Below, piece after piece: positions 54,399 to 64,000 of a stretch of 64,000 nucleotides of DNA. The DNA is from Lachnospiraceae bacterium. Its GTDB lineage: Bacteria > Bacillota > Clostridia > Lachnospirales > Lachnospiraceae. The stretch's first letter is position 1; each line of letters starts with the position of its first letter. The DNA is taken from contig JAETQH010000032.1 in assembly GCA_021770785.1 (NCBI GenBank), positions 1-64,000 of the forward strand. The letters are read 5' to 3'. The translations under genes were made by a program, and so were the position numbers. The notes under the pieces were generated by a model, which saw nothing but the letters and a program-made list of their open reading frames with translations, was not told where the DNA came from and ran no database searches.

Positions 54399-54577
54399 AA
54401 CCCTCCTTTTTCCCGATAAATAACGCTTCCCTGCTGCCTTTTCTAACTATATGCCGCTTGGAAAAGACTTTTACCAATGATGAAAATACAATCCGTATCT
54501 TATAAAACCACTTATCTAATATTTCGGACTATTTTGTTAATTACTGAAGAGTTTTCGTAAAATAATCGCAAAGTAAC

Positions 54578-56851
54578 TCACTGTGTTCCTCTCACAAACC
54601 ACTCCACCACCATCCGCTGCGCTTTTTTGTCATAATAAATATCCTGATATTCCGTTCCCGCTTTACTGGTACGACTCCCCAGCCACAAGCCCTCTTCCTT
54701 CCCGGCTTCCGTCACATATTTCTGTCTCCTGCCGTTCTCATAGCGTTCCCCTGCCAGCCCCAGTTCCTGTATCCTGCGGAAAATTTCTGCTCCCGATGTT
54801 TTTTTGACCTGCTCTCCTTCCCGGAGCTCGTTTAACCGTTCTGCCAGCTCCGGGGCAAGATACTTCTCCTCATAAGGAAACTTCCCTGCCTGCTCTCCGG
54901 TAACGAAAAAATCTGTTTTCTCTATCTTCTGCCAATCCTTTCGTTTCTGCTTTCCTGTACCTCCACGGAGCTGCTCTACTTCTTCTAACGTTCCGAAATA
55001 AAATTTTTCCTTTGTCCCCCCTGTAAGCCGTCTTATTTCTTCCAGAAAACGCTCTCCATATTTCACAAATTTATTTTCACCCACACCGCTTACCGCAAGC
55101 ATTTCCTCTTTGGTGAGGGGCAGACGAATACACATGTCCACTAGCGTCTTATCGGAAAAAATGATGTAAGGAGGCATTCCCTCCTGTCTGGCGATTTCTG
55201 TACGAAGCGTGCGCAGCTGTTCAAAAAATTCCAAACCTTTACTATTTAAAATATCCGATTTTCTTTTTCCCGCAGAAGAAATCTGACTTACAGAATGTTT
55301 TGGTTCCTCCTTTGGCTCTTTTAAAACAATCTTCTGGGTCCCCTGTAAAACTTCATCAGCTTTGTCTGTCAGCTTCAGCAGCGCATATTTATCCCGGGTG
55401 GAAACCAGAAATCCATCTACTAGCATCTGGTTTATCAGCCGTTTTATTTTCTGTTCTCCCAAGTCTTTCAGGCTGCCAAAAGATTTGTAAGAAGAAACTC
55501 CATACTCTCTTAGTTTTGCCCTGTTGTCTCCCGCTAAAGTGCCGGCAATCACATTCACTCCATATCTCCCCCTCAGCTCCTTTACGCAGGAAATGATCGT
55601 CTCTGCCTCTGATGTCATATCAGCGGTAACAAATTCTTTTCGGCAATTAGAACAGTTTTCACAACACTCTGCGCCCTGTTCGCCAAAATAATTCAGGATA
55701 TATCTGCGCAGACAATTTGTTGTCAGGCAATAATAATTCATGCTGCGCAAACGCTCTGCATCCCTCTCACGGATATCCTCTAACTCTTCTTCTGTAAGTT
55801 CCGGATTCTCTTCTTTACTTTCCAGCAAAAACTGCGCAATCATTACATCTTGAGCAGAATATAATAAAATACACTCTGACGCCTCCCCGTCACGCCCGGC
55901 ACGTCCTGCCTCCTGATAGTAATTTTCCAGGTTCTGCGGCATATTATAATGAATGACATAACGAACGTTTGATTTGTCGATTCCCATCCCAAAAGCATTG
56001 GTTGCCACCATGACAGGCATTTTATCAAAGACAAAGTCCTCCTGGTTCTGCCTGCGTTCTTCATTGGACAACCCTGCATGATATTTTGTCACCGCAATTC
56101 CTGCTGCCTCTATTTTTTCGTAGAGTGTGTCAACATTTTTTCTGGTAGAACAGTAAATAATTCCGCTTTCTTCTGTATGTTCCTTAAGATAATCCAGCAC
56201 GTACCCCGCCTTATTTTTCGGGATTTCCACCGCAAAAGAAAGATTTTTCCGGTCAAATCCTGTAACTAAAATCTCCGGCTGTTTTAAACCCAGCACGCAG
56301 GAAATGTCCTCACGAACATTTTCCGTGGCTGTTGCGGTAAAGGCGCTTACAATGGGACGTGTCTTTAATTGCTTTAAAAACCGGACGATTTTTAAATAGC
56401 TTGGGCGGAAGTCCTGTCCCCACTGGGAAATACAGTGTGCTTCGTCCACAGTGAGCATGGAAATCTCCACCTGTGTGGCAAAGTGCAGAAACTCATAGGT
56501 TTCTAAGCGCTCCGGCGCAACGTAAATAATTTTATAACGGCCTTCTGCAGCAAGCTTCAATGCTTTCGTTATTTGATTTTCTGTCAGGGAACTATTGATA
56601 TATGCGGCGTGAATACCTGCCTGATTAAGGCTCTGGACCTGATCCTTCATCAGGGAGATAAGGGGTGATATCACAAGTGTAATACCGGGGAGCAGCAGCG
56701 CCGGAATTTGGTAACAGAGGGATTTTCCCGCTCCAGTGGGCATGATACCAAGTGCGTCCCTGCCCTCTAGTATGGCGTCTATGAGCTTTTCCTGCCCTTC
56801 CCGGAAGGTGTCATAGCCAAAATATTTTTTTAATGCTTCGTATTTGTTCAT
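54578..56851 (-). CDS. recQ: ATP-dependent DNA helicase RecQ
   Basis: RecQ unwinds DNA 3'-5' in recombination repair. The 757-residue protein has Q-motif FREGQEKLIDAI, Walker A MPTGAGKSLCYQIP, DEAH-type VDEAHCISQWG, motif VI (QEAGRAGRDGEAS), the zinc-binding Cys cluster (CLRRYILNYFGEQGAECCENCSNC), a winged helix and an HRDC domain (about 520-600). A further C-terminal region with a WLGSRTSKAGTEYQDIYYD segment is common in Firmicutes RecQ. I chose the ATG at 56851 behind GGAGAAAACG; the longer frame adds 9 codons. Confidence 0.95.
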   Translation of the reverse strand: MNKYEALKKYFGYDTFREGQEKLIDAILEGRDALGIMPTGAGKSLCYQIPALLLPGITLVISPLISLMKDQVQSLNQAGIHAAYINSSLTENQITKALKLAAEGRYKIIYVAPERLETYEFLHFATQVEISMLTVDEAHCISQWGQDFRPSYLKIVRFLKQLKTRPIVSAFTATATENVREDISCVLGLKQPEILVTGFDRKNLSFAVEIPKNKAGYVLDYLKEHTEESGIIYCSTRKNVDTLYEKIEAAGIAVTKYHAGLSNEERRQNQEDFVFDKMPVMVATNAFGMGIDKSNVRYVIHYNMPQNLENYYQEAGRAGRDGEASECILLYSAQDVMIAQFLLESKEENPELTEEELEDIRERDAERLRSMNYYCLTTNCLRRYILNYFGEQGAECCENCSNCRKEFVTADMTSEAETIISCVKELRGRYGVNVIAGTLAGDNRAKLREYGVSSYKSFGSLKDLGEQKIKRLINQMLVDGFLVSTRDKYALLKLTDKADEVLQGTQKIVLKEPKEEPKHSVSQISSAGKRKSDILNSKGLEFFEQLRTLRTEIARQEGMPPYIIFSDKTLVDMCIRLPLTKEEMLAVSGVGENKFVKYGERFLEEIRRLTGGTKEKFYFGTLEEVEQLRGGTGKQKRKDWQKIEKTDFFVTGEQAGKFPYEEKYLAPELAERLNELREGEQVKKTSGAEIFRRIQELGLAGERYENGRRQKYVTEAGKEEGLWLGSRTSKAGTEYQDIYYDKKAQRMVVEWFVRGTQ

Positions 56852-56991
56852 ATAACGTTTTCTCCTGTTGTATATCATCTGGTAACATTTGTTTCATTTT
56901 TGTCTTTTATAGTATCATATTTTCAGTGATTTTTCAAAAAGTGCCAGGAAATTGCAAACTGCTGAAAATAAAAGCAAAAATAACAAAACCA

Positions 56992-57021
56992 TTGGACAAA
57001 ATAAATAGATAGATGTATAAT
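56992..57021 (+). promoter_or_regulatory. Sigma-A-type promoter of the chemoreceptor
   Basis: TTGGAC (56992-56997), an 18-base spacer, TATAAT (57016-57021), about 80 bases before the start codon. No flagellar sigma-D (TAAA/GCCGATAA) promoter is seen. Confidence 0.7.
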
Positions 57022-57102
57022 TTTAATAGTTATTTTAGTTATTTTTTTGTTCTAATTTAAAAAATTAGGAAACAAAATAAAAAAACAAGGAGAAAAAGTG
57101 CT

Positions 57103-58812
57103 ATGTTAAAAAAACTCAACAACCTACAAATCAGAGATCGGCTCACTAGGGCATTTGTTACAATTGCCTGCATGTTAACCGTTGTTTCAGCTGTCATATT
57201 GATTGCAATGATTATCATGTCCCGGATTTATTCCTCAACCATTGTCAACTACGGTTTTGCACAGGGCGATATCGGAAGGGCTATGACATATTTTGCAGAC
57301 ACCCGTTCCGCGATGCGCGGTATCATTGGTTATGATGATCAAGATGCGATTGATACGCTTCTTGAAAACCGTAATTCTTATAAGGAAAACTTTACAAAAG
57401 AATTCAATAATCTTGAATCTGCAATGGTCACACAAGAAAACAAAGTGTTATATAGTGACTTGAAAGCGAAGCTGGCTGATTACTGGGTGCTTGAGGAGGA
57501 AATTGTCAATCAGGGGGCCACGACTGACCGTGAACAGTGCAAACTGGCGCAGGATAAAGCTCTTGGCGAACTTGCCCCCATGTACAACGAAATCTATGAG
57601 GAACTGACACAGATTATGAACATTAAGGTGGAAAGAGGACAGGATGTTTCTAGTCTTCTTACCATGGTTATCATTGGTCTCACCGTGATTATTGTTGTTA
57701 TCATTACAGGCTCCATTATGTTTGCACTCAGACTTGGAAAAGGTATTGCCAACGGTATCGCCGAACCTTTGGATAAGCTGCGGGATCGACTGGATACTTT
57801 TGCAAAGGGTGATCTCTCGTCACCGTTCCCGGTAGTTGATACAAAAGATGAGCTTGCCGAGATGGCTTCTGTTACAACCACAATGGCTTCCACGTTGCAG
57901 TTTATTATTAATGATGTGGGAAATATTCTGAATGCAATGGCAGCCGCTGACTTTACCGTCACAAGCGGTGATCATTCTAAATATATGGGCGACTTCGAGA
58001 TGATTCTCACCTCCATGAAGCAGCTGAAAATACAGATGGTTGATACCCTGCAGTCTGTCAGTGAGGCATCTGCACAGGTAAATGCAGGTGCAAGCAACAT
58101 GGCTGATGCAGCACAAAGCCTTGCAGAGGGCGCAACCGATCAGGCGGGCTCTGTTGAGGAAATGCAGGCAACAATCACAACCATTTCCGATGACATCAAG
58201 ACTACTGCAAATCAGGCGGGCGATTCTTATAATCAGGCACGCACATATGCCGATGAGGCAGAACGCAGCCACAAAGAAATGAAGACAATGATGGAAGCAA
58301 TGTCCCGCATCAATGATGCATCACAGCAGGTTGGTAACATCATATCCGAGATTGAGGACATCGCATCACAGACAAATCTGCTCTCCTTAAATGCTTCTAT
58401 TGAAGCGGCAAGAGCCGGTGAAGCCGGAAGAGGATTTGCAGTCGTTGCGGATCAGATCCGACAGCTTGCTGAGCAAAGTGCAAATTCTGCGGCAGAGACC
58501 AGAACATTAATTGAGACTTCCTTAAATGCAATTGCTGACGGAAGTAAGACCGTGGACATTGTAAATGAAGCTATTGACCGTGTTGTGGAAGGTATTGAAA
58601 TTATCGCAAAATCTTCCCAGTACATCAGCGAGATGGCCAGCGAACAGGCAGAAGCTATGAAACAGACCGAAATCGGCATCAGCCAGATTTCTGAAATTGT
58701 ACAATCCAATTCCGCAACCGCAGAGGAAACTTCTGCTACAAGCGAAGAACTTTCCGCACAGGCAACGACGTTAGATTCCCTGATTAGCAAGTTCCGGCTT
58801 CCGACCATGTAA
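57103..58812 (+). CDS. Methyl-accepting chemotaxis protein
   Basis: The 569-residue receptor has a membrane helix at about 20-42, an extracellular four-helix-bundle-type sensor (about 43-185), a second helix (about 186-210), a HAMP domain and a long cytosolic hairpin. The signalling tip reads [20 protein letters not shown]. It senses an unknown small molecule and signals to CheA/CheW for motility. It starts behind AAGGAGAAAAAGTGCT. No other che genes are adjacent. Confidence 0.95.
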   Translation: MLKKLNNLQIRDRLTRAFVTIACMLTVVSAVILIAMIIMSRIYSSTIVNYGFAQGDIGRAMTYFADTRSAMRGIIGYDDQDAIDTLLENRNSYKENFTKEFNNLESAMVTQENKVLYSDLKAKLADYWVLEEEIVNQGATTDREQCKLAQDKALGELAPMYNEIYEELTQIMNIKVERGQDVSSLLTMVIIGLTVIIVVIITGSIMFALRLGKGIANGIAEPLDKLRDRLDTFAKGDLSSPFPVVDTKDELAEMASVTTTMASTLQFIINDVGNILNAMAAADFTVTSGDHSKYMGDFEMILTSMKQLKIQMVDTLQSVSEASAQVNAGASNMADAAQSLAEGATDQAGSVEEMQATITTISDDIKTTANQAGDSYNQARTYADEAERSHKEMKTMMEAMSRINDASQQVGNIISEIEDIASQTNLLSLNASIEAARAGEAGRGFAVVADQIRQLAEQSANSAAETRTLIETSLNAIADGSKTVDIVNEAIDRVVEGIEIIAKSSQYISEMASEQAEAMKQTEIGISQISEIVQSNSATAEETSATSEELSAQATTLDSLISKFRLPTM

Positions 58813-58832
58813 TTGACGGTTATACATACATC

Positions 58833-58862
58833 AAGTAGGGAAGAGTCATCTTCCCTACTTGT
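58833..58862 (+). terminator. Intrinsic terminator of the chemoreceptor
   Basis: AAGTAGGGAAGA-GTCA-TCTTCCCTACTT, a perfect 12-bp stem 20 bases after the stop; the T-tract is weak. Confidence 0.75.
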
Positions 58863-58906
58863 TGCATCAGGTGCATGTTGCAATAGCAACGAATCACCTT
58901 TTTTCC

Positions 58907-60613
58907 TTATTCTCTAAACATAATCACCGATTTCTCTCCGGTTTTCGTACTAATTTCAAAGCTGTAATCCGACAAATCCGCTGTCAGCATCGCCTCACAG
59001 CCCTCTTTCTTCCACACAAAGCAAATTCCTGTGCCCTCTGCAGACACCGTAAATTCCGCATCAAATCCAAAGGCAGGGAAGCGACGGCGAAATTTCAGTA
59101 GCATAAGCTGTTTTCTCACAACCTCCTTTTTCAATGCGGCTTTTGCCTCCGATAATTTTAGGCTGGTGCGGTTAATCTCCTTATGCCCTCCTGCACCTGC
59201 CCGTTTTACTGCCTCATAATCGTTGTTTCCTGCCAGAAGGTCTAAATACCATACCTGGGGTTTCCCCGGCATAAACAGCTGAAGCGCCCTTGCCAGCAGC
59301 AGTTTTCTGTCATTCTCCCCCAACGCACTGTAATATGTGGCATTAACCTGATAATAGACATTTTTCTGTCCGTGGAGGTTCTTTACCATGCCACCCCGGT
59401 CAACCACGGTCCAAATCAGCTTTTCTATCCGTTCCTCCGGCAAAAGCCCTCTTAAATCCAGCAGTGGTATCCCGTCATGACACCCTAACATATTGACCAC
59501 ACGAATATCCTTTTCCCTTAACTCCGATGCCCAGGCTACGAGATATTTCCCCGAGCCGCTTTCTAATGCGTCAATCACCAGCCCCGGCAAAAAGAAATCA
59601 TAAGTCATGTAGCCCTTTTGTGCCAGCTTTTCGTAAATTTTTTCACTGTAATCCGCATGAATTTCCGGCAAAAGCGAAAGCCCGTACCTGTCCGCCAGCT
59701 TCTGCACCTGTGCCAACAGTTCCCAGGTTCCCGGCTCATTTAAAAAATTTTTCTCTCCTGGTGCTTTCGGCGCATAGGCAAAAGCGTCTAACCGGATGAT
59801 TTTCGCACCATACCCTGTCAGTTTCTTTAAGGTATCCTCATAGTATTCCCACACCTTGGGTGAACGGATATTTAAGTCCATCTGCCCTAAATATTTTGCA
59901 TTAAATTCTAAAAATTCTGTCACTGTTTCCCGGCAGTTTTCATATGCAAAAAACTGCAGTTCCCGTACTAAAACTCCTTTTTCAAGCTGTCCGCAGATAA
60001 GCTCTGCCAGCTTCTCCGCCATTCCGTACTGCAGGTTTGTAATACGCATCATATCCTGCGCATCCGGCATTGGGTAACGGATTTCCTGATAAAATGTATT
60101 CCAGTAGGGCACTTTTTTCCCGTCCGGCAGCCTTACCATCAGGATTGGCAGCCCCGGCTTGCGGAAAAACATCTCTCTAATAAGCTCCGGCTCCGGTTCT
60201 ATATATCCTTCCGCTGTCATCTTTCCTTTTCCTTCCCAAAACTTGTTCCAGTCAATAAAAAAATCCCGGTACTCTGATTCTTCGCCCCACTTTAAAATAT
60301 CCTGAAACTGTTTCGAGAGGACAGATGCATGGTTTAATACAAAATCCAGCTTCAAATCCATACCAAGGGCTTTTACTCTCTCTAAATCCTCCGGCTTTGC
60401 GTATAATTGGTTCAGTTCATAATCTATGACAGAAAAGCCCCGGTCCAAATCCGAATGAAACAAACTCGGTAAAATATAAAAAGAGCAAAACGCCTCTTTT
60501 CCGCCGGTTTCCTCTAAAAATGCTACCATATCAGAAAGCGTTCCGCCGATACTGTCGGGATAAGCATTGAACATTGGCGCATTGTCCATCTTTCTCTTTT
60601 TGCTAGTCCCCAT
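58907..60613 (-). CDS. GH13 sucrose-phosphorylase-like enzyme
   Basis: The 568-residue protein belongs to the GH13 alpha-amylase clan, nearest to the GH13_18 phosphorylases. Catalytic residues are seen in IIRLDAFAY (nucleophile Asp), LLPEIHADY (acid Glu) and LGCHDGIPLLD (stabilising Asp). These enzymes phosphorolyse sucrose, sucrose-6-phosphate or glucosylglycerate; which one cannot be told. The start overlaps the upstream gene by 11 bases. It is the last gene of a carbohydrate operon with ABC permeases and a sialidase-like gene. Confidence 0.88.
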   Translation of the reverse strand: MGTSKKRKMDNAPMFNAYPDSIGGTLSDMVAFLEETGGKEAFCSFYILPSLFHSDLDRGFSVIDYELNQLYAKPEDLERVKALGMDLKLDFVLNHASVLSKQFQDILKWGEESEYRDFFIDWNKFWEGKGKMTAEGYIEPEPELIREMFFRKPGLPILMVRLPDGKKVPYWNTFYQEIRYPMPDAQDMMRITNLQYGMAEKLAELICGQLEKGVLVRELQFFAYENCRETVTEFLEFNAKYLGQMDLNIRSPKVWEYYEDTLKKLTGYGAKIIRLDAFAYAPKAPGEKNFLNEPGTWELLAQVQKLADRYGLSLLPEIHADYSEKIYEKLAQKGYMTYDFFLPGLVIDALESGSGKYLVAWASELREKDIRVVNMLGCHDGIPLLDLRGLLPEERIEKLIWTVVDRGGMVKNLHGQKNVYYQVNATYYSALGENDRKLLLARALQLFMPGKPQVWYLDLLAGNNDYEAVKRAGAGGHKEINRTSLKLSEAKAALKKEVVRKQLMLLKFRRRFPAFGFDAEFTVSAEGTGICFVWKKEGCEAMLTADLSDYSFEISTKTGEKSVIMFRE

Positions 60614-61592
60614 AGGACATTTCCTCTTTCTCCCTCATATTTTCCTTGTACTGTTCATAGCTCCACAATTCTCCTTCCTTTGAAAGTATAATCTTAGCCT
60701 TCTTTGCCTGCTGCTTTAATTCTTCCAGCTCGATTTCAAGCACTAGTGAGGTGAACGCGCTGTCCGTCTTTCCGTCCCGGCTGCGCTGCTTCCGATGGGT
60801 TAGAGTTTCCTCCGGGGTACTGTTTAAAAGCACCGGGATATCCACACCCTGATAAAAATCACTGTTCCCATGAGTCCATTCAATGAATAATAACCCGATT
60901 TCCGAAAAATCCACCTGCTGGAACCAGAGCTGTGTATCGTTCCGTCCCATACGTTTCAGCCAAATTTTCTCCACTCCCTGCTTAAACTGCCACACAATAT
61001 GTTCCACTTCTGAAAAATTAATTTCCTCCGGCGTACCGAGATAACACTCTAAGCCTTCTCTTCCACCCTTCTGGTAGACGGAAAGCCACGGATAATTTTC
61101 AATGTAAGCTTTATCCGCATCCTTTTCCTCTCCTTGGAGCTTCTGCAATATTGAAAACCTCTCTTCGGTGTAGCATTCCTCCTGTATCATGGCCCGAAGC
61201 CCACTCTCCCGGAACATGTGCAGCCGCTCCGCATCGTTATACATGGGAATCCGTCTCGGATAATTATCGCCTGATAGGATATAGCTGCCAATCCCCGCCG
61301 TATTAAAATAAAATGCCAGCAATGAGGCAATTTCAGACTTTCCTACCCCAGAGCCTCCACAGATGGCAATCACCGCCTTCTCCACCCTACACATTTCCAA
61401 CACTTGCGGCAGCTTCCCGCAAAGCTCCCGGAAAATAATCTGTGCCTTTCTGATATGCTCTGCACCAATGGAAATCCGGTCCCCCGGCATATCTCCCTGG
61501 GGAATATGTTCCGGAAGCGCCGGAGGCTGCCAGCCGGACTGCAGCTTCTCCAGCTGGCTCTTTATGGCGTTTTTCTTATATGTGCACTCCAT
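60603..61592 (-). CDS. P-loop kinase-like protein in the carbohydrate operon
   Basis: The 329-residue protein has a Walker A AICGGSGVGKSEIASLLAFY (about 70-88) and resembles adenylate- or uridine-kinase-type P-loop proteins. No full match with a named family is evident. N- and C-terminal parts have an IWLKRMGRNDTQLWFQQVDF segment that could be the lid. It sits 3 bases after the sialidase-like gene and overlaps the phosphorylase-like gene, so it belongs to the same pathway, perhaps phosphorylating a sugar or intermediate. Confidence 0.7.
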   Translation of the reverse strand: MECTYKKNAIKSQLEKLQSGWQPPALPEHIPQGDMPGDRISIGAEHIRKAQIIFRELCGKLPQVLEMCRVEKAVIAICGGSGVGKSEIASLLAFYFNTAGIGSYILSGDNYPRRIPMYNDAERLHMFRESGLRAMIQEECYTEERFSILQKLQGEEKDADKAYIENYPWLSVYQKGGREGLECYLGTPEEINFSEVEHIVWQFKQGVEKIWLKRMGRNDTQLWFQQVDFSEIGLLFIEWTHGNSDFYQGVDIPVLLNSTPEETLTHRKQRSRDGKTDSAFTSLVLEIELEELKQQAKKAKIILSKEGELWSYEQYKENMREKEEMSYGD

Positions 61593-61595
61593 GTT

Positions 61596-62771
61596 TTACC
61601 TCCTTTGCCTTGGATACTCCGCAAGGTTCTCTGCACCGTAACAGATTTCTCTACCCCGGAGCCATTCCTCATCTACACAGACGTATTTGATATTTTTTCG
61701 TGTGCCCCAGCTGTAGGCAATATGCAGTTTCCCATCTACCCCCTGCATAATTACCGGATATTCATAACGCCTGTTGTTAATATCGTTATACCGTCCCTCA
61801 AAGCCTTCCCCCGGTTCCACCACACGGCGGAAATTCCAGGTAATTCCATCGTCCTCTGAGATTGCCGCCTCCACCGGGCATCGCTGTTGCGGCCAGACGG
61901 TTCTCTCTCTGTCATCATTGTAGCGCACCGGATTGTATACCATTGCCAGAGCGCCGCTGTTTAAACGGATGGCCGAAATACTGGAATTATTGTTGGGAAG
62001 CTCCGTACGGACGGGTTCCGTCCAGGTATCGCCATAGTCCCTTGACACGGAGCGGTAGATATTATCCGCAAAACGGCTGCGAAGTAAAGACACCAGCTCT
62101 CCCGGGCGCACCTCGATAATATTTGCATGGACTCTTCCGGCGCTTTCCGACATGGTTACCTCCCGCCAGTTTTTCCCTTCGTCCTCTGAAATCTGGACTA
62201 CCGTAATATCGCTGCCGTTCCGTGACTCATCTGGGAAACAAATCCAGTTTCCAAACACAAATCTGCCGTTGGAAAGTACCTGTATTTTCTGTCGACAGAA
62301 CGAACCGGGGCGTGAAAACATTGTGACAGTCTCTCCCCAGGTTTCCCCGTTATCAAAGGATTTTTTGCAGCGGATTTCCGCTGTATACTGCAGGTTAAAA
62401 AACAGCTGGTTCTCCGGCGTCTTAGAAACCTGTGCCGTATACATCAGCCAGATTTCCCTCTCAGATTTTAAAAAGAGGGAGGGGTTCTGTTCGCTCCGCA
62501 GCTCATCATCCGATACTTTGACGGGTTTGCTCCACTGGGATTCCTCCGCCTTTAACCGGGAAATTACAATGCTGATATCCGCATTGCCTTCATCCGAGCC
62601 GGCAAACCAAGCTGCTAAGATATCTCCGTTGGGCAGCTCCAACAAATCGACGGCATGACAGCTCTCAAAAGGTTCATTGGGAATCAACGCTTCCACCGTA
62701 TCCCTTTCCCGGTTTCGGTACAGCTTCCCATCCGGCTTTACTGCCGACAGCTCTATATACTCTCTGCTCAT
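61596..62771 (-). CDS. Sialidase/neuraminidase-like BNR-repeat hydrolase
   Basis: The 391-residue protein has a BNR-type six-bladed propeller. Asp-box-like motifs SFDNGETWG, ISEDEGKNWREV, SRDYGDTW and AISEDDGITWNFRR are spaced regularly along the chain. It lacks a signal peptide, so it works in the cytoplasm, as do several non-classical relatives. It could cleave sialic acid or another sugar; the canonical Arg triad cannot be verified by eye. It follows the permease gene by 15 bases. Confidence 0.85.
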   Translation of the reverse strand: MSREYIELSAVKPDGKLYRNRERDTVEALIPNEPFESCHAVDLLELPNGDILAAWFAGSDEGNADISIVISRLKAEESQWSKPVKVSDDELRSEQNPSLFLKSEREIWLMYTAQVSKTPENQLFFNLQYTAEIRCKKSFDNGETWGETVTMFSRPGSFCRQKIQVLSNGRFVFGNWICFPDESRNGSDITVVQISEDEGKNWREVTMSESAGRVHANIIEVRPGELVSLLRSRFADNIYRSVSRDYGDTWTEPVRTELPNNNSSISAIRLNSGALAMVYNPVRYNDDRERTVWPQQRCPVEAAISEDDGITWNFRRVVEPGEGFEGRYNDINNRRYEYPVIMQGVDGKLHIAYSWGTRKNIKYVCVDEEWLRGREICYGAENLAEYPRQRR

Positions 62772-62786
62772 TCATTCACCTTATTT

Positions 62787-63683
62787 TTAACCTTTCACGG
62801 AACCTATCAGGATTCCTTTCTTAAAATATTTCTGTACAAACGGATAGACACAGAGAATGGGCAGCATAGCAATAACGATTGCTGCAGCTTTTAAATTCTC
62901 CTGATTTAATGTCACACCGTTCACAATCGTATTGGAAAACGGGCTTTCCTGCGCTCCAATGATAACGCTTTTTAATACCTGCTGAATCGTTTTCTTCTCC
63001 GCTGTTTTTAAAAACATCTGCGGGATTAAATACTGATTCCAGATACTGACTGCATTAAATAACGCAATGGTGGCTATAATAGACTTTGAAATTGGTACAT
63101 ATACATGCAGCATGGTTTTAAAATCCGTTGCTCCGTCCACGAATGCCGCCTCTTCTAGTTCTTTCGGCAGTCCTTCCAGAAAGGCTTTTGTAATAATCAG
63201 ATACTGTGTATTGATTGCGCCGGGGATAATCATCACCCAGATATTATCAATAAAACCCAGATTGCTGTACACAATATACTGTGGAATAATCCCCGCCTCG
63301 AACACCCAGGTAATAACAAACAACGTCATAATAAAGTAGCGCTGTTTTAACCTCGGTCTTGTAATGGCATAAGCTGTCATATACGTAAAAACCACCGCCA
63401 CAGCTGTACCCGCTGCCGTATAAATAAAAGAATTTTTCATTCCCGTAAAAACATCAAACCGGGGATTCGTCAGCACATACCGGAAAGACTCCAGTTGGAA
63501 GCCCTTTGGGAAAAAGGTTACCTGTCCTCTGGTAAGATAAGTGCCGTCACTGGACGCAATAAAAAATATATACAAGAAAGGGCAAACACATAAAACGGCA
63601 ATCAGCAAAAGTATCAACATATTTATGATGTCAAACGCACCGGTTCTCGACTTTTTCAGTCCTTTTTCCCTGCCTTGTTTCAT
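62787..63683 (-). CDS. Carbohydrate ABC transporter permease (LplC-like)
   Basis: The 298-residue permease has six membrane helices and the EAA loop (ELEEAAFVDGATDFKTMLHVYVPISKSIIATIALFN). It belongs to the LplC/AraQ type that imports oligosaccharides or polysaccharide pieces with a solute-binding protein and an MsmK-type ATPase encoded elsewhere. It follows the partner permease by 21 bases. Confidence 0.9.
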   Translation of the reverse strand: MKQGREKGLKKSRTGAFDIINMLILLLIAVLCVCPFLYIFFIASSDGTYLTRGQVTFFPKGFQLESFRYVLTNPRFDVFTGMKNSFIYTAAGTAVAVVFTYMTAYAITRPRLKQRYFIMTLFVITWVFEAGIIPQYIVYSNLGFIDNIWVMIIPGAINTQYLIITKAFLEGLPKELEEAAFVDGATDFKTMLHVYVPISKSIIATIALFNAVSIWNQYLIPQMFLKTAEKKTIQQVLKSVIIGAQESPFSNTIVNGVTLNQENLKAAAIVIAMLPILCVYPFVQKYFKKGILIGSVKG

Positions 63684-63704
63684 TGTAATTCACTCCTTTC
63701 CTTC

Positions 63705-64000
63705 TTAAAACAATCTAGTTTCTGCATATTTATCCGCTAGCTTATTGGCAATAATAACCAACAGGAACGCCAGCACTGATTTCACCAGATTGACCGCTGT
63801 ACCATAGCTATAATTGGGGAATCCCGCTGACTCAAAAGCAATCCTGTATACATAGGTCTGAATTACATCAGCCGTATTTGCATTACTAGAATTGTACATC
63901 AGCAAAATCCGGTCTGTATCCACGGTAAAAATATTTCCGATATTGATAATCAACATGGTTATCACCGAAGTGGAAATCCCCGGCAGTGTGATATGCCACA
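63705..64000 (-). CDS. Carbohydrate ABC transporter permease (LplB-like), 5'-truncated by window
   Basis: This is the C-terminal part of the second permease; it enters from the right edge as LPGISTSVITMLIINIGNIF and ends IIANKLADKYAETRLF. The LPGIS start and the NLVKSVLAFLLVIIANKLA helix are typical of LplB/UgpA-type permeases. The start codon is beyond 64000. Confidence 0.88.
   Translation of the reverse strand, partial: WHITLPGISTSVITMLIINIGNIFTVDTDRILLMYNSSNANTADVIQTYVYRIAFESAGFPNYSYGTAVNLVKSVLAFLLVIIANKLADKYAETRLF

Overview
The window looks like a chromosomal segment of a spore-forming, motile, Gram-positive anaerobe, most likely a Lachnospiraceae-type Clostridium. The reasons are dipicolinate synthase genes, an O2/NO-reducing flavodiiron protein beside a siroheme reductase, a chemotaxis receptor, LytTR- and DUF3021-type genes, and a transposon and intron complement typical of gut Firmicutes. 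Species cannot be fixed from this stretch. No tRNA or rRNA gene, CRISPR array or replication origin was recognised.

Bases 1-9,470 are an accessory scrapyard. A group II intron of IIC type sits directly behind a terminator at the tail of a decayed ISAzo13-family transposase. Its reverse transcriptase is split by a 3,467-bp DDE/ATPase transposon (554-4020) with a clean 5-bp target duplication. The same gene is cut at its YADD motif by what looks like the 5' end of a second group II intron running off the left edge. Two XRE regulators, an IS256-family element, a ParM-like remnant, a RelE/ParE-type toxin-antitoxin pair and a scrap of uvrB follow.

Bases 9,470-36,000 are mostly conserved functions: siroheme reductase plus flavodiiron protein, secA, a TSCPD protein, dpaAB (spore dipicolinate), a broken MATE transporter divergent from an AraC regulator, L,D-transpeptidase, aspartate kinase, a LysM repeat protein, metNIQ, a LysR/YitT pair, pdxST and a frameshifted ferredoxin-GGDEF-EAL gene. 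Two non-coding regions stand out. At 19.4-20.4 kb lie two diverged copies of a ~380-nt structured RNA gene, each with a near-perfect sigma-A promoter, internal duplicated motifs and a conserved terminator. At 28.3-29.3 kb two large nested palindromes in inverted orientation flank a tiny Met/Cys-rich peptide gene upstream of metNIQ.

Bases 35,300-53,400 hold a PHP phosphatase, a membrane protein, NUDIX and HD-GYP genes, GNAT, a half-size ABC exporter, an HNH/DinB-like pair, a TetR-flavoprotein operon with two visible operators, an MFS exporter, a secreted Cys/His-repeat protein, a LytTR-ABC operon with a damaged ATPase, an amidohydrolase, and a helicase remnant fused to the tail of a PII protein.

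Bases 53,400-64,000 carry a FlxA-like coiled-coil protein, recQ, a methyl-accepting chemotaxis protein and a carbohydrate operon on the minus strand: ABC permeases, sialidase-like hydrolase, P-loop kinase-like protein and sucrose-phosphorylase-like GH13 enzyme. It continues past the right edge.
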